Shown piece by piece: positions 1 to 9,589 of a stretch of DNA of 64,000 nucleotides. The notes under the pieces were generated by a model. The model was not told the origin of the DNA. It saw only the letters and a list, made by a program, of their open reading frames with translations, and did no database searches. The translations under genes were made by a program, and so were the position numbers. The DNA comes from Psychrobacillus sp048572895 (GTDB lineage: Bacteria > Bacillota > Bacilli > Bacillales_A > Planococcaceae), in the NCBI RefSeq assembly GCF_048572895.1, contig NZ_CP183878.1:2108001-2172000 (forward strand), written 5' to 3'. Position 1 is the stretch's first letter, and each line of letters opens with the position of its first letter.

Positions 1-737
1 TTACCATTTAAGAAGTTCATCGCTGGAGATCCAATAAATCCACCGACAAATACATTATCTGGCTCGTCGTATACCTCTTTTGGTGCACCAACCTGCTGAA
101 TAACTCCGTCTTTCATAACTACTAATCTAGTAGCCATTGTCATTGCTTCTGTTTGGTCATGCGTTACATAAATAGTTGTCGTTTGCAGACGGCTATGTAG
201 CTTTTGAATCTCTGCGCGCATTTGCACACGAAGCTTTGCATCTAAGTTAGATAATGGTTCATCCATTAAGAATACTTCCGCATCACGAACAATTGCTCTA
301 CCAAGTGCCACACGCTGACGTTGACCACCAGAAAGAGCTTTTGGCTTACGATTCAACAGACTTTCTAGTCCTAGAATTTTTGCTGCATTATCTACACGTT
401 TTTTAATCTCGTCTTTTTTAAATTTACGAAGCTTCAGTCCAAAAGCCATATTATTATATACGTCCATATGTGGATATAGCGCATAGTTTTGGAATACCAT
501 CGCAATATTGCGATCTTTTGGTGGCACATCGTTCACTCGTTTATCACCGATAAATAAATCCCCTGAAGAAATCTCCTCTAATCCAGCGATCATACGTAAT
601 GTTGTCGATTTACCACAACCAGATGGACCAACTAATACTAAAAACTCTTTATCTCGTATTTCCAAATTAAAGTCTTCTACAGAAACTACGTTATTGTCAT
701 ATACCTTTTTGATATTTACTAATTTAAGTTCAGCCAT
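1..737 (-). CDS. msmX: Sugar ABC importer ATP-binding subunit, MsmX/UgpC type (3' part outside window)
   Basis: This is the cytoplasmic ATPase that powers carbohydrate ABC importers. Reading leftward from ATG at 737 (MAELKL...), the Walker A loop GPSGCGKS lies near 600-630, the signature LSGGQRQR near 310-340 and Walker B with a D-loop (FLMDEPLSNLDAKLR) near 240-290. About 245 residues are visible; the family is about 365, so the C-terminal regulatory domain is cut by the window edge. A strong AGGGGGAATT ribosome site precedes the ATG. In B. subtilis, MsmX serves several importers that lack their own ATPase, and the sugar operon at 3-13 kb lacks one, so a shared role is likely (inference). 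Confidence 0.93.
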   Translation of the reverse strand, partial: MAELKLVNIKKVYDNNVVSVEDFNLEIRDKEFLVLVGPSGCGKSTTLRMIAGLEEISSGDLFIGDKRVNDVPPKDRNIAMVFQNYALYPHMDVYNNMAFGLKLRKFKKDEIKKRVDNAAKILGLESLLNRKPKALSGGQRQRVALGRAIVRDAEVFLMDEPLSNLDAKLRVQMRAEIQKLHSRLQTTTIYVTHDQTEAMTMATRLVVMKDGVIQQVGAPKEVYDEPDNVFVGGFIGSPAMNFLNG

Positions 738-755
738 CCTAATTCCCCCTTGAAT

Positions 756-769
756 TGTAAGTGCTTTCA
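756..769 (-). promoter_or_regulatory. Candidate CcpA (cre) site before msmX
   Basis: On the minus strand the sequence TGAAAGCACTTACA matches the catabolite-responsive consensus TGAAAGCGCTTTCA at 12 of 14 positions. It lies about 20-30 bases upstream of the msmX start, where binding could block transcription during glucose growth. This rests on motif match alone. Confidence 0.5.
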
Positions 770-857
770 TTATTAATAGAATACTATATTTCTAATTTTC
801 AAGAAATGGGAATAGTGCACAAAGATGTGGAAGAACTTAGTGAATATTTACTAAATA

Positions 858-1748
858 TCATCTTCTAGCTAGCAATGCCAAGGATACGGTCATCGCATCA
901 TGAAATTGTCGTATATCAATCCCAGTCTTATCAACGAAACGATCCAATCGATATTGCAAACTGTTACGGTGTAAATGGAGTACTTTTGCTGTCTCGGAAA
1001 GATTTAAGTTACATTTGAAAAAAGTCTCAATCATTTTAATCGTCTCTTCGTCGTGTATGTACTCTTGCAATATAATATTAGAAATATCCAATCGCAATTC
1101 TGTTTCAGTTTGCTTTGTTAGTATGAACGGTATAGCTTCCACATACGTCACTACCGATTTGTTCGTATAGAGGAAAACGCATTTAGCCAAATTGGTCAAT
1201 GAATTATAGTGATGTGTTATATCCGCTATATCCTTTTTATATGGTCCTACAAAAAAGTTAATTTTCACATATAAATCACTCATTAAAATATCAATTATCT
1301 GCTCAAATGAAATACTTTCCTCTTCTATCATTTGTTGCTCTATGATAAAACCTTCGTGCTCACTGTCCCATAAAATAGGTACTTGCTTATCAAAAAGTGC
1401 TTCTATGGCATCTTTAAACAAGACCGGTTCTATTTGATTTTTATTAAATGAAAAATAAACGAACCGAAAAGGGTTACTCGGTTTCCAGTCCTTCTCCTCT
1501 ATTAGTACGGCAGAAAAAATAATTTTCCTCCAGTTTCTTTCTACTTCTGTCTGTGTAGGAAACTTCACATTATACGGGGATAGAAAAGTAGTTAATAATG
1601 AAACATCTTTGGAAGTTAGCTCATCGTTCCGAATCCCGAGGATTTCATCTTTATCTGTAGCAAACCATTTATAATCTATGCCTAATTCATCCGAACCGTC
1701 CTTATATACTATTAATGTCGAGTAAATTTCCCTTAATTGATCGATCAT
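858..1748 (-). CDS. PucR/CdaR-type transcriptional regulator (YxkF-like)
   Basis: A 296-residue protein whose last about 65 residues form the PucR-type C-terminal helix-turn-helix (LNLSETAKVLHLHRNSLQYR, then LDRFVDKTGIDIRQF). That arrangement is typical of PucR/CdaR regulators. The N-terminal 220 residues resemble no domain I can name and probably sense a ligand. It starts at ATG 1748 behind AAGAAGG. It is read in the same direction as msmX, 120 bases upstream of it; B. subtilis has a PucR-like gene, yxkF, beside msmX, so the pairing looks conserved. Its targets are unknown. Confidence 0.75.
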   Translation of the reverse strand: MIDQLREIYSTLIVYKDGSDELGIDYKWFATDKDEILGIRNDELTSKDVSLLTTFLSPYNVKFPTQTEVERNWRKIIFSAVLIEEKDWKPSNPFRFVYFSFNKNQIEPVLFKDAIEALFDKQVPILWDSEHEGFIIEQQMIEEESISFEQIIDILMSDLYVKINFFVGPYKKDIADITHHYNSLTNLAKCVFLYTNKSVVTYVEAIPFILTKQTETELRLDISNIILQEYIHDEETIKMIETFFKCNLNLSETAKVLHLHRNSLQYRLDRFVDKTGIDIRQFHDAMTVSLALLARR

Positions 1749-2000
1749 TATCTAAACCTTCTTTCGAAAGAATTATCATCTATGTATCCAAGACTTTTCT
1801 AAAAACCGCTATTACCATTACTATACAATTAAATTATTGTTATTGAAACTAGATAAGGATAAGTTGAACGTTTCTTTAATTTTATGTGAGTTTAATAACA
1901 GTTCTTCACAATAGCTATTTTATAATGTATTAAATATCAAGTTATATAGCGAATTTTTCTCCGTATTTGTTTCATACTGAAAGCTAAAGGGGTGAAAAGG

Positions 2001-2231
2001 ATGAAAAAAGAAAAGTTTTTAGAGATGGAAACAACTGAAGCAAACATTGAATTGAATAAACTAGTGAATGAGGACAATAAAATTACCTACAAAAAAAGAG
2101 CTAGCTCTTCAGCTGAGGCAAATATTGCTATCCAAGAAGAATTCTATACTGAAAACAACCATAAGGAAGCACTGCCAACACACGTCAATTATAACGCCCT
2201 AGGTTTTAAAATCACTGATAAGGAAAATTAA
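2001..2231 (+). CDS. Hypothetical small acidic protein
   Basis: About 76 residues, rich in Glu, Asn and Lys, with no membrane segment or signal peptide and no family I recognise. I choose ATG 2001 over an in-frame GTG at 1992 because the AAGGGGTG ribosome site ends six bases before the ATG. It lies upstream of two coat-type genes on the same strand, so a sporulation role is possible. Nothing in the sequence proves that. Confidence 0.5.
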   Translation: MKKEKFLEMETTEANIELNKLVNEDNKITYKKRASSSAEANIAIQEEFYTENNHKEALPTHVNYNALGFKITDKEN

Positions 2232-2392
2232 TCAAGCTTAGAGGAACTTCAGAAACATTATTTCGAGGTGATCAATCGGAGACGTTAAAGATGTCCGCGA
2301 TTATAAAAGAGTGAAATGATTTTATAAAGGATAAAACAGATCAATACAAACAATACTAACTTTACTTTACATTGTTTGGGAGGTGAAATAAA

Positions 2393-2596
2393 ATGACCGT
2401 TCTAACGATGAAAGAATTGGCATTTATTGAAGATGAAATACGTGGAGAGGAGATAATCGCAAAAACGATGAACTGGTGTGCAACACAATGCAAAGATCAA
2501 GAGCTAAGAAAAACACTCGAAGAAATAGCGGAAAAACACCAGTTAAAGATTGCCAGCCTAGCCCAATACTTCAATTGGACTAACAACACTCAATAA
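2393..2596 (+). CDS. Small helical CotF/ferritin-like spore-associated protein
   Basis: A 67-residue, mostly helical protein. The pattern of two predicted helices (LAFIEDEIRGEEIIAKTMNW; CKDQELRKTLEEIAEKHQLK) matches the short companions found beside CotF-domain coat genes. A GGGAGGTG ribosome site precedes ATG 2393. The next gene starts 19 bases downstream and is a clear CotF-domain gene, so the two are likely co-transcribed in the sporangium. Assignment rests on helical pattern and neighbourhood. Confidence 0.6.
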   Translation: MTVLTMKELAFIEDEIRGEEIIAKTMNWCATQCKDQELRKTLEEIAEKHQLKIASLAQYFNWTNNTQ

Positions 2597-2615
2597 TTTT
2601 AAAAGGTGGGTTTAT

Positions 2616-2903
2616 ATGCCAAATAATATCGCAGGACGCGGTTTAACAGACCGTGAAATGCTCCAGCTTTGTCTAGAGCTGGAGAAGGGACGCTGCCGCA
2701 GCATTAGTAATACAATGTTAGAGACCACACATAAGCAGCTTCGTGAAATTTATGAAAAATGTTTTGAAAATGCGAGCTCAAACCATTATCAGCTTTTTAA
2801 AATAATGGATAACAAAGGTTGGTATAAGACCGAGCTTGCATCTAAGGAACAGGTTGCCAAAATACAGGAACTTATGCAAAATAACCTGAATCCAGATGAC
2901 TAG
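2616..2903 (+). CDS. CotF-domain spore coat protein
   Basis: A 95-residue coat F domain protein. Early LTDREMLQLCLELEKG, a central helix, and the C-terminal YQLFKIMDNKGWY are hallmarks of CotF/YraF/YraG-type proteins. These are small four-helix coat proteins deposited in the spore coat. The AAAGGTGGG ribosome site sits before ATG 2616. It forms a pair with the gene at 2393. The family function beyond being a coat component is not known. Confidence 0.8.
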   Translation: MPNNIAGRGLTDREMLQLCLELEKGRCRSISNTMLETTHKQLREIYEKCFENASSNHYQLFKIMDNKGWYKTELASKEQVAKIQELMQNNLNPDD

Positions 2904-2957
2904 TTTTTAGCTAAGCGAATGATTGTCCCTCGAATTTTAAAGCATTTTTTTCACCAA

Positions 2958-2998
2958 AAAATTAAAGCATAAATTTCCAAAGGGAAAATTTATGCTTT
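2958..2998 (-). terminator. Intrinsic terminator of the sugar operon
   Basis: Arms AAAGCATAAATTT (2964-2976) and AAATTTATGCTTT (2986-2998) form a perfect 13-bp stem. On the minus strand it is followed directly by six T residues, and it lies 23 bases beyond the stop of the last operon gene. Confidence 0.85.
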
Positions 2999-3020
2999 AT
3001 GTCAAAACTAAGGCTTCTTT

Positions 3021-5297
3021 TTATACCGCCTTCTTCCTATTTTCACCTATTTCAAGGTCAATAATCTCTCCGTTATGTAAAATGGATAAACTATCACCTT
3101 CTATTAACGAATAGGTTACTGTACTTCTTTCCATTTTGATAGTAAATGTTCTATTTTGATATTGCAAGTTAAACTCCAATGATTCCCAATGATTAGGAAG
3201 TGTAGGTGCTAATGAAAGACCGCTTTCCTTCACTCTTAAGCCAGCAAAACCATAAACAATTGCTAGCCAAGTTCCTCCCATATTCGCCATATGAAGCCCG
3301 TCCTTCGTATTACCATGCGTATTTTCCAAATCTAATCGCGCTGTTTTTCTAAAATATTCATAAGCTTTCGCTTTATCACCTAATTTGGAAGCCATCACAC
3401 TAAATATACAAGAAGACAAGGAAGAATCATGTGTTGTAATTTGTTCATAGTAATTATAGGAGTTATTCATCGTTTCAAAATCCTGTTCATCTTCCAATAA
3501 AAAATGAGCAAGTACTGTGTCTGCTTGTTTACATACTTGATATCTATAAAGGGTTAATGGATGATAATTTAGTAAAAGCGGGAATTTCTCTTTTGGCGTA
3601 TTTTCTAAATCCCAGCGATCTTTTTGTAAAAAACTATCATCCTGTGCATTGATTTTATACTCTTCATCATATGGAAGGTACATTTTCTCACCAGCGTCCG
3701 TCCATTCGCTTACTTCTAGCTGAGATAAATTCAATTTATCGCTTAAATGGTTCAGTAACTTGCTATCCATTTCTTTCAAAAGATTATATGTCTTAGCAGC
3801 CCATAGTAAATTATGCTTCGCCATGACATTTGTGTAATAATTATTATTTACAATACATGTATATTCGTCTGGTCCCGTAACACTATCAATTCTAAAAAGT
3901 CCATTTTTCATATGCCCTGCATCAATCCATAGACGTGCAGTTTCAAATAGAATTTCAGCCATATAATCCTTTAAAAATGCAACATCTTGTGTTACTAAAT
4001 AATATTGAATATAACTATAGGCGATATCCGCACTTATGTGATACTGTGCAGTACCTGCCGGGAAAAATGCAGAACTTTCAGGTCCTGTGATTGTTCTCCA
4101 AGGAAATAACGCCCCTTTTTTATGTCCCATTTCCTTCGCTCTTGCTCGAGCACTATCCAAAATAGAATATCTTTGCAATAATAAATTTTTGGCAATTTGC
4201 GGATTAGTCATTAAGAAGACTGGAAATATATAAATTTCAGTATCCCAAAAATAGTGGCCCTCGTATCCCTCTCCTGATAAGCCTTTTGCTGCAATATTAC
4301 TTACTGGGTCTTTCCCAACTGATTGTAAAAGCTGATAAAGGTTAAAACGAATTCCTTCCTGAAGAGAAGCATCTCCAGTGATTTTCACATCCGCTATACT
4401 CCAAAACCTATCTAAGTACTCTTTTTGCTTTAATAAAAGATCTTCAAAAGAGGTCCCTTTTAACTGTTTTTGAATAGCCAATGCCTCTTCAATAACAGTA
4501 ACCCCATGCCTTAATGTGTCTGTATACACATTATATTTTGTAAACTGAATAGGCTCATTTCCATTACATAAATAGGTCTCTTCCACACTATTATCAGTTA
4601 TTTTACTTGCATACTCGTATTCATCATTATCAATCATAGAAGAGGTTACACAAGCAACTTCTAGCTTCGTTGCATACGTAATATTTTTCACAATGCTGTA
4701 GTTTTCTTCCTTTAGAACTTCTGCTACATGAAGTCTTTTAGCGTGACCTGAAGCAACTCTAGGATCGTTTTTATCCACAAAGTTAGAAACATTGCCATCG
4801 ACAATAGAAACAATTTTAACTTGTTGAATATTGCTAAGGGGCACTATCTTAACTTCTATTGCAAACAATTCTTTCGTAACAAACGAAATAAGTCTTTTAT
4901 AATGAATTTTGGCTTCCTTGCCTTTAGCAGATTTCCAATGTACAATTCTATCGGCATAACCTGCATCCAGATGCAAATTTCGTTCTAACTGTAATACTTC
5001 TCCATCAAATAATGAAAATTGCTCATCATCCAAATAAATATTTATCGTTTGCGCATCAATGACATTTAAAATTTTCTGCTGTATATCTGGAAAAGCATGG
5101 AGTTTCTCACCATAATTGATTTCCGTTTCATCATGAAAAGCATTAATATATGTACCTCGAATAGAGCTATATGTACTTTTATAGCCCTCTTCAAAATTTC
5201 CTCTAACACCTAGATAACCATTCCCTATAGACAAAAGGCTTTCATTTAGCAGAAGGCTTTGGTTATCTATTTCTGATTTAGTTAATTTCCAAGTCAT
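3021..5297 (-). CDS. Glycoside hydrolase family 65 disaccharide phosphorylase, maltose-phosphorylase-like
   Basis: A 758-residue cytoplasmic GH65 enzyme, last gene of the sugar operon. It has the phosphate/substrate motif KGLSGEGYEGHYFWDTEI (near residues 337-355) and the catalytic acid in TGPDEYT (Glu478). The family splits an alpha-linked glucose disaccharide with inverting chemistry to glucose and beta-glucose-1-phosphate. Length and the GPDEYT-NNNYYTN context resemble B. subtilis YvdK (maltose phosphorylase). Trehalose, kojibiose or nigerose cannot be excluded from sequence. It starts at ATG 5297 behind GAGGTG, 11 bases after pgmB, whose enzyme consumes its product. Confidence 0.9.
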   Translation of the reverse strand: MTWKLTKSEIDNQSLLLNESLLSIGNGYLGVRGNFEEGYKSTYSSIRGTYINAFHDETEINYGEKLHAFPDIQQKILNVIDAQTINIYLDDEQFSLFDGEVLQLERNLHLDAGYADRIVHWKSAKGKEAKIHYKRLISFVTKELFAIEVKIVPLSNIQQVKIVSIVDGNVSNFVDKNDPRVASGHAKRLHVAEVLKEENYSIVKNITYATKLEVACVTSSMIDNDEYEYASKITDNSVEETYLCNGNEPIQFTKYNVYTDTLRHGVTVIEEALAIQKQLKGTSFEDLLLKQKEYLDRFWSIADVKITGDASLQEGIRFNLYQLLQSVGKDPVSNIAAKGLSGEGYEGHYFWDTEIYIFPVFLMTNPQIAKNLLLQRYSILDSARARAKEMGHKKGALFPWRTITGPESSAFFPAGTAQYHISADIAYSYIQYYLVTQDVAFLKDYMAEILFETARLWIDAGHMKNGLFRIDSVTGPDEYTCIVNNNYYTNVMAKHNLLWAAKTYNLLKEMDSKLLNHLSDKLNLSQLEVSEWTDAGEKMYLPYDEEYKINAQDDSFLQKDRWDLENTPKEKFPLLLNYHPLTLYRYQVCKQADTVLAHFLLEDEQDFETMNNSYNYYEQITTHDSSLSSCIFSVMASKLGDKAKAYEYFRKTARLDLENTHGNTKDGLHMANMGGTWLAIVYGFAGLRVKESGLSLAPTLPNHWESLEFNLQYQNRTFTIKMERSTVTYSLIEGDSLSILHNGEIIDLEIGENRKKAV

Positions 5298-5308
5298 TAA
5301 ATTTCACC

Positions 5309-5986
5309 TCAGCTATTATTTTCGCTGTATCTCTTCATTATTTCTTCAAAATCTAACTGAGAAGTATCTTCAACTAAATAGTCCGCCTGAGATAAATGTT
5401 CTAGTGAACCAACACCAACTGAAAACATATTTGCTTTGTTAATAGCTTCTATGCCAGCTGCTGCATCTTCAATACCAATGCACTCTTTATGCGGGATACC
5501 GAAGAAATCAGCTGCAGTAGTGAACGTTTCAGGATCCGGCTTTCCCCTTGAAACCTTCGATGCATCCACAATATAATCGAAATAACTAGTGAGTCCTAGC
5601 TTCTCTATTACATTTCTTGCATTTTCACTTGCTGAACCAAGAGCAATTTTAATATTTCGTTTTTTATTGTTCTTTAGTAAATCTTCAATTCCTGGTAAAA
5701 TGTTTTCTTCATTTATTGATTCTGCTAATTCTAAATAGAATTCATTTTTTTTATTTGCTAATCTTACTTTTTCCTCATTACTCATCTTTAACAAAGAAGC
5801 ATTCAATTGTAAAATTAGCTCAAGAGACTCCATGCGGCTAATTCCTTTTAGTTGCTCATTAAATTGTCTATCTAATGAGATACCAAGCTCTTCTGCGAGT
5901 TTTTTCCATGCTAAAAAGTGAAATTCTGCTGTATCCGTAATAACACCATCCAAATCATATATAAACGCTTTTGGGTACTGATTCAT
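5309..5986 (-). CDS. pgmB: Beta-phosphoglucomutase
   Basis: A 225-residue HAD-superfamily enzyme converting beta-D-glucose-1-phosphate to glucose-6-phosphate through a phospho-aspartate. The DLDGVITDT motif (Asp11 nucleophile, Asp13 acid/base), the cap domain, SASENA and GIEDAAAGIEA are in the order expected of beta-PGM. It sits between the LacI regulator and one GH65 phosphorylase, the classic pairing because inverting phosphorylases release the beta anomer. The start is ATG 5986 behind AAGGAAGG. Confidence 0.92.
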   Translation of the reverse strand: MNQYPKAFIYDLDGVITDTAEFHFLAWKKLAEELGISLDRQFNEQLKGISRMESLELILQLNASLLKMSNEEKVRLANKKNEFYLELAESINEENILPGIEDLLKNNKKRNIKIALGSASENARNVIEKLGLTSYFDYIVDASKVSRGKPDPETFTTAADFFGIPHKECIGIEDAAAGIEAINKANMFSVGVGSLEHLSQADYLVEDTSQLDFEEIMKRYSENNS

Positions 5987-6010
5987 TAGATCCTTCCTTT
6001 CTTCGAAGAA

Positions 6011-7042
6011 TTATTTGATATAAGAAGGCGAAATAGTCTTGACACTTCCCCGTTCTATTAATTGATGCTCTACATTTACATGCTTCCGATCTACTTTACT
6101 TTCCATTAAGTCTTGCAGTAATTGCGCTGCCACTTTTCCTATTTCAAAAAAATCTTGGCCAATTGTAGTGAGTTGTGGGTTTGTGTAACTACTAAATACT
6201 AAATTATCAAATCCAGTAATTGATATATCCTCTGGAATTTTAAAACCAGCTTCCCCTACTGCTTTCATTACTCCAAATGCCATTAAATCACTAAAGCAAA
6301 GAAAAGCAGTAGGACGCTTTGTTTTCAAATATTCTTTTGCTAATTCATATGCTTCGTGCTCTGAAAAATCAGCATACATAATCTCCTCAAAGTCTAACTC
6401 TAAGCCATTGAGCTTAAAAGCTTCTTGAACCCCTTTAATCCGCTCTGAATTCACGTATGTTTTTTTTCTTCCTGCCACCACTACAATATCTCGATGATTA
6501 CGTTCTATTAAATACAGGGCAATTTCTTTGCTAGCTTTTACATTATCAATAGAAACGCTTCCAACGAGCCCATTATTCGTTTCAGGTATAATATCGAGCA
6601 CAACACAAGGTATATTTGTATCAATTAGTTCCATATAGTATGGATCATCTATACGTATTCCCTGTAAAAGTGCACCGCCAATATTTCGTTCTCGACAGTA
6701 CTGGGCATAGCTCTTTTTCTTTTGCCGCAGTGAATCGATTAGGTAGATGGACAATTCAAACTGACTGGATGACACGGCTGTATATACTCCCTTGAATATA
6801 TTAAATGCATTATTATCTTTTTCACTATTGTTAAGAACACCTGATGAGATCAATCCAATAGTCATTTGCTTTTTGGATGATAAGTTCTTAGCTACTATAT
6901 TTGGTGTATAGCCCATCTGGTTGGCAATCTCGAAAATTCTTTGTCTAGTTTTTTCATTGACATCGGTATAATTATTAAAGGCTTTTGAAACTATACTTAC
7001 TGATACTCCAGCTTCTTTTGCAACATCTTTTATAGTAGTCAT
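6011..7042 (-). CDS. LacI-family transcriptional regulator of the sugar operon
   Basis: A 343-residue regulator. The N-terminal helix-turn-helix TTIKDVAKEAGVSVSIVSKA and hinge helix (NIVAKNLSSKK) precede a periplasmic-binding-protein-like sensor domain (CFSDLMAFGVMKA; SITGFDNL). It lies inside the operon between the DUF624 gene and pgmB, so it probably controls its own operon. Palindromic AAAACGTTTT sequences upstream of the first operon gene are candidate operators. The inducer is probably the imported sugar or a derivative. Its ribosome site (GGAAGTGG) is weak, as often for repressors. Confidence 0.9.
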   Translation of the reverse strand: MTTIKDVAKEAGVSVSIVSKAFNNYTDVNEKTRQRIFEIANQMGYTPNIVAKNLSSKKQMTIGLISSGVLNNSEKDNNAFNIFKGVYTAVSSSQFELSIYLIDSLRQKKKSYAQYCRERNIGGALLQGIRIDDPYYMELIDTNIPCVVLDIIPETNNGLVGSVSIDNVKASKEIALYLIERNHRDIVVVAGRKKTYVNSERIKGVQEAFKLNGLELDFEEIMYADFSEHEAYELAKEYLKTKRPTAFLCFSDLMAFGVMKAVGEAGFKIPEDISITGFDNLVFSSYTNPQLTTIGQDFFEIGKVAAQLLQDLMESKVDRKHVNVEHQLIERGSVKTISPSYIK

Positions 7043-7097
7043 TTCTATAAACCACTTCCTAAATTTAATGAGTAAATGTTCTTTTACAGCGAGCTAC

Positions 7098-7802
7098 TTA
7101 AGTACCTTTATTAATAAGAGCTTTCTCCTGCACCTTCAATGAAAATCTATAGAATACCGCAAAAGATAAATAGATACTTATGGAACCTATAAAAAATGGA
7201 AATAAAACAATAAGCTTCGTAGTACTTAGGTAAAACAATAATGAATTACTAAGAAGTATTACAAAAAATAATAAAGGACTTCCAATCGTCACAAAAAACG
7301 TATTCTTTAACAATTCTCGAATGTTCATTTGAAAATGCACATTCAGTGAAAAAAAGTTATTCGTAAATACGAATAGTACAAGACCTATAATAGAGAATAC
7401 CGTAAGTAATAAGTCGTTTTCATTAGTAAAAAAATAAAAATCCATTATCCAAATGAGCCATATAGAGGTCAAAATTAGACCAGCCAAAACACTCTTTTTG
7501 TAATTAGAGATCATATGCGAAAAATACGCTTTCATAAGAGATGGATGATCTATCTTCAGCATCCAATCACGAGACATTGCAAATAATCCCATCGTACTTG
7601 GGACAAATAATATAGGTATTAGAAGTATTAAAGGCACATAGTAAAGTACAAATTCAATACTGAAATTATTAACGTACAAACTTAATAGAATAATCGCAAT
7701 AGGAATATTGATAATCATCCACAAAATATTAACAACAGAAAATCGCATAATCCATTCTGTTGTACTGTACAATACTCCTGTAAAACCTGAAAACCATTGC
7801 AT
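7098..7802 (-). CDS. DUF624 (YesL-like) membrane protein
   Basis: A 234-residue polytopic membrane protein with about six hydrophobic segments. Its N-terminal WFSGFTGVLYSTTEWIMRFSVVNI region is typical of YesL/DUF624 proteins, which accompany sugar ABC operons in Bacillales. Its molecular role is not established; an accessory part in transport is the usual guess. It follows the MalG-type permease by 26 bases and starts at ATG 7802 behind AGGAGGT. Confidence 0.75.
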   Translation of the reverse strand: MQWFSGFTGVLYSTTEWIMRFSVVNILWMIINIPIAIILLSLYVNNFSIEFVLYYVPLILLIPILFVPSTMGLFAMSRDWMLKIDHPSLMKAYFSHMISNYKKSVLAGLILTSIWLIWIMDFYFFTNENDLLLTVFSIIGLVLFVFTNNFFSLNVHFQMNIRELLKNTFFVTIGSPLLFFVILLSNSLLFYLSTTKLIVLFPFFIGSISIYLSFAVFYRFSLKVQEKALINKGT

Positions 7803-7828
7803 TCACTTACCTCCTGCGGAAATAGATT

Positions 7829-8665
7829 TTACTTTACAGCCCCTTCCCCAATACCTTTAATAATATGTTTTTGTGCAAGAACATAGAAAATAACAACAGG
7901 AATAATTGTTAACATCAAGCCAGCCATTGCTAAGTTCCACTGAATCGTAAATTCACCAAAGAAATAAAAAGTAGAGAGTGGAATTGTGCGAAGTCCTTTA
8001 TCAGTAAGTGTTAGGGATGGTAGTAAATAATCATTCCATATATTAATAACGTTTAAAATCATTACAGTAACAGTGATTGGTTTTAAAATCGGAAAAATAA
8101 TTCTCCAGAAAACCCCAAACTTCGATGCACCATCAATTGTAGCAGCTTCCTCCAATGTAATCGGTATAGACTTAACGAATCCATGATATAAGAAGACGGA
8201 AATACTGGAACTAAAACCAATATGCATAAATATTAAACCTTCACGGGTATTAATCATTGGAATATGTAACGTATTAGTTATAGTGCTCATGAATTGCATT
8301 AAAGGCATCATTAATGTTTGAAAAGGAATAAGCATAGTTGCAATAAAAATCATGAAAATAATCTTACTTAGCGTGTTATCAGTTCTTGCTAGCATCCAAG
8401 CTGTCATAGAAGATAATACAACAATAATGAGAACAGAAATTATAGTTATATATAATGAATTAGCAAGTGCATTCAAAAAGTTCATTTTTTCCATCGCTTC
8501 TACATAGTATTGGAAACTGAATTCTTTAGGAAGTGCTAAAACATTTTCATATAATTCCTGCCTATCTTTAAATGAGTTGACAATAATTATATAGATAGGA
8601 GATAGAAAGAACAGCGCTGCAATGAGGAGTAAAAGCTCTTTAATAATTTTATACGACTTTTTCAT
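7829..8665 (-). CDS. Carbohydrate ABC transporter permease, MalG/GanQ type
   Basis: A 278-residue inner-membrane permease with six predicted transmembrane segments and the EAA loop (ITLEEAATIDGASKFGVFWR) that contacts the ATPase. The C-terminus ends IIKGIGEGAVK, typical of MalG-type subunits. Its start overlaps the stop of the upstream permease (TAATG), so the two are translationally coupled. No ATPase gene is in the operon, so it must use one encoded elsewhere; the msmX-type gene at the window start is the obvious candidate. Confidence 0.93.
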   Translation of the reverse strand: MKKSYKIIKELLLLIAALFFLSPIYIIIVNSFKDRQELYENVLALPKEFSFQYYVEAMEKMNFLNALANSLYITIISVLIIVVLSSMTAWMLARTDNTLSKIIFMIFIATMLIPFQTLMMPLMQFMSTITNTLHIPMINTREGLIFMHIGFSSSISVFLYHGFVKSIPITLEEAATIDGASKFGVFWRIIFPILKPITVTVMILNVINIWNDYLLPSLTLTDKGLRTIPLSTFYFFGEFTIQWNLAMAGLMLTIIPVVIFYVLAQKHIIKGIGEGAVK

Positions 8666-9540
8666 TACAATTCTACCTCCCTCTTTTTCGTAATATAAAC
8701 TTGTGTCAGTGTTATTGCAGCTACTATTAAGAAGAAAATAATTGCCTTTGCCTGACCATATCCATAATTACCATAGCCAAAGATTTCGTTATAAATGTTC
8801 ATCGCAAACATTTCAGTGGAATTTGCGGGTCCCCCACCTGTTAAAGAAAGGTTAACGTCGTAAATTTTAAATGCTGATGAAAGCGTTAAAAACAAGCTAA
8901 TCGTAAAAGCAGGCATTAATAGAGGGAATGTAATATTTTTTAACCTTTGCCACCAGCTCGCACCATCAATCATAGATGCCTCCATTACATCGTTAGGTAT
9001 ACTTTGTATTCCTGCGATATAAATAATCATAATATACCCTGCCATTTGCCAAGTAAAAACGAAAACTAAAGCATATAAGGCAAAATCCATATCGATAAGC
9101 CAATTGAAAAAGACCTTTTCAAGACCAGTTACTTCACCGATTAATGTAAAAACATCTAAGAAGATAAACTGCCAAATATAACCTAATATTAATCCTCCGA
9201 TCAAATATGGCATAAAAACCATCGTACGTGCGGCATTAGCTATTCGAAGTTTTGATGTAACCAAAAGAGCAAAAACAAGTCCAACTATATTTACGGAGAT
9301 AACTGCTAATATAGTGAATAAAGTTGTCTTCCAAGTAGATTCAAGAAAACGCGTATCACCAAATAACTTGATAAAATTATCAAAGCCAACAAACACTTTT
9401 GGATTAGCTGCTATACCATCCCACTTAAAAAAGGAATAATATATGCCGATAACGAATGGAATAACTACTACTGTCAAAAAAATTATAAGTAACGGCGCAG
9501 TAAATAATAAATACCACCCTTTATTATATTTATTTTGCAT
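8665..9540 (-). CDS. Carbohydrate ABC transporter permease, MalF/GanP type
   Basis: A 291-residue permease with six predicted membrane segments and the EAA motif (IPNDVMEASMIDGASWWQRL). Start: ATG 9540, because the GGAG ribosome site is eight bases ahead of it, whereas the in-frame GTG at 9549 overlaps that site. It pairs with the downstream MalG-type subunit as a heterodimer. The 110-base gap between it and the binding-protein gene contains a hairpin that may lower its expression relative to the lipoprotein. Confidence 0.92.
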   Translation of the reverse strand: MQNKYNKGWYLLFTAPLLIIFLTVVVIPFVIGIYYSFFKWDGIAANPKVFVGFDNFIKLFGDTRFLESTWKTTLFTILAVISVNIVGLVFALLVTSKLRIANAARTMVFMPYLIGGLILGYIWQFIFLDVFTLIGEVTGLEKVFFNWLIDMDFALYALVFVFTWQMAGYIMIIYIAGIQSIPNDVMEASMIDGASWWQRLKNITFPLLMPAFTISLFLTLSSAFKIYDVNLSLTGGGPANSTEMFAMNIYNEIFGYGNYGYGQAKAIIFFLIVAAITLTQVYITKKREVEL

Positions 9541-9589
9541 GTAAATCACTCCTTTCTAATAGTTTATAAATAGATTGAATAAGGAAGTA

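Noticed and set aside
2232..2392. Short frame ending GDVKDVRDYKRVK before the coat genes
   Set aside because: No start or ribosome site and too short to assign; the gap otherwise shows only promoter-like AT-rich sequence.
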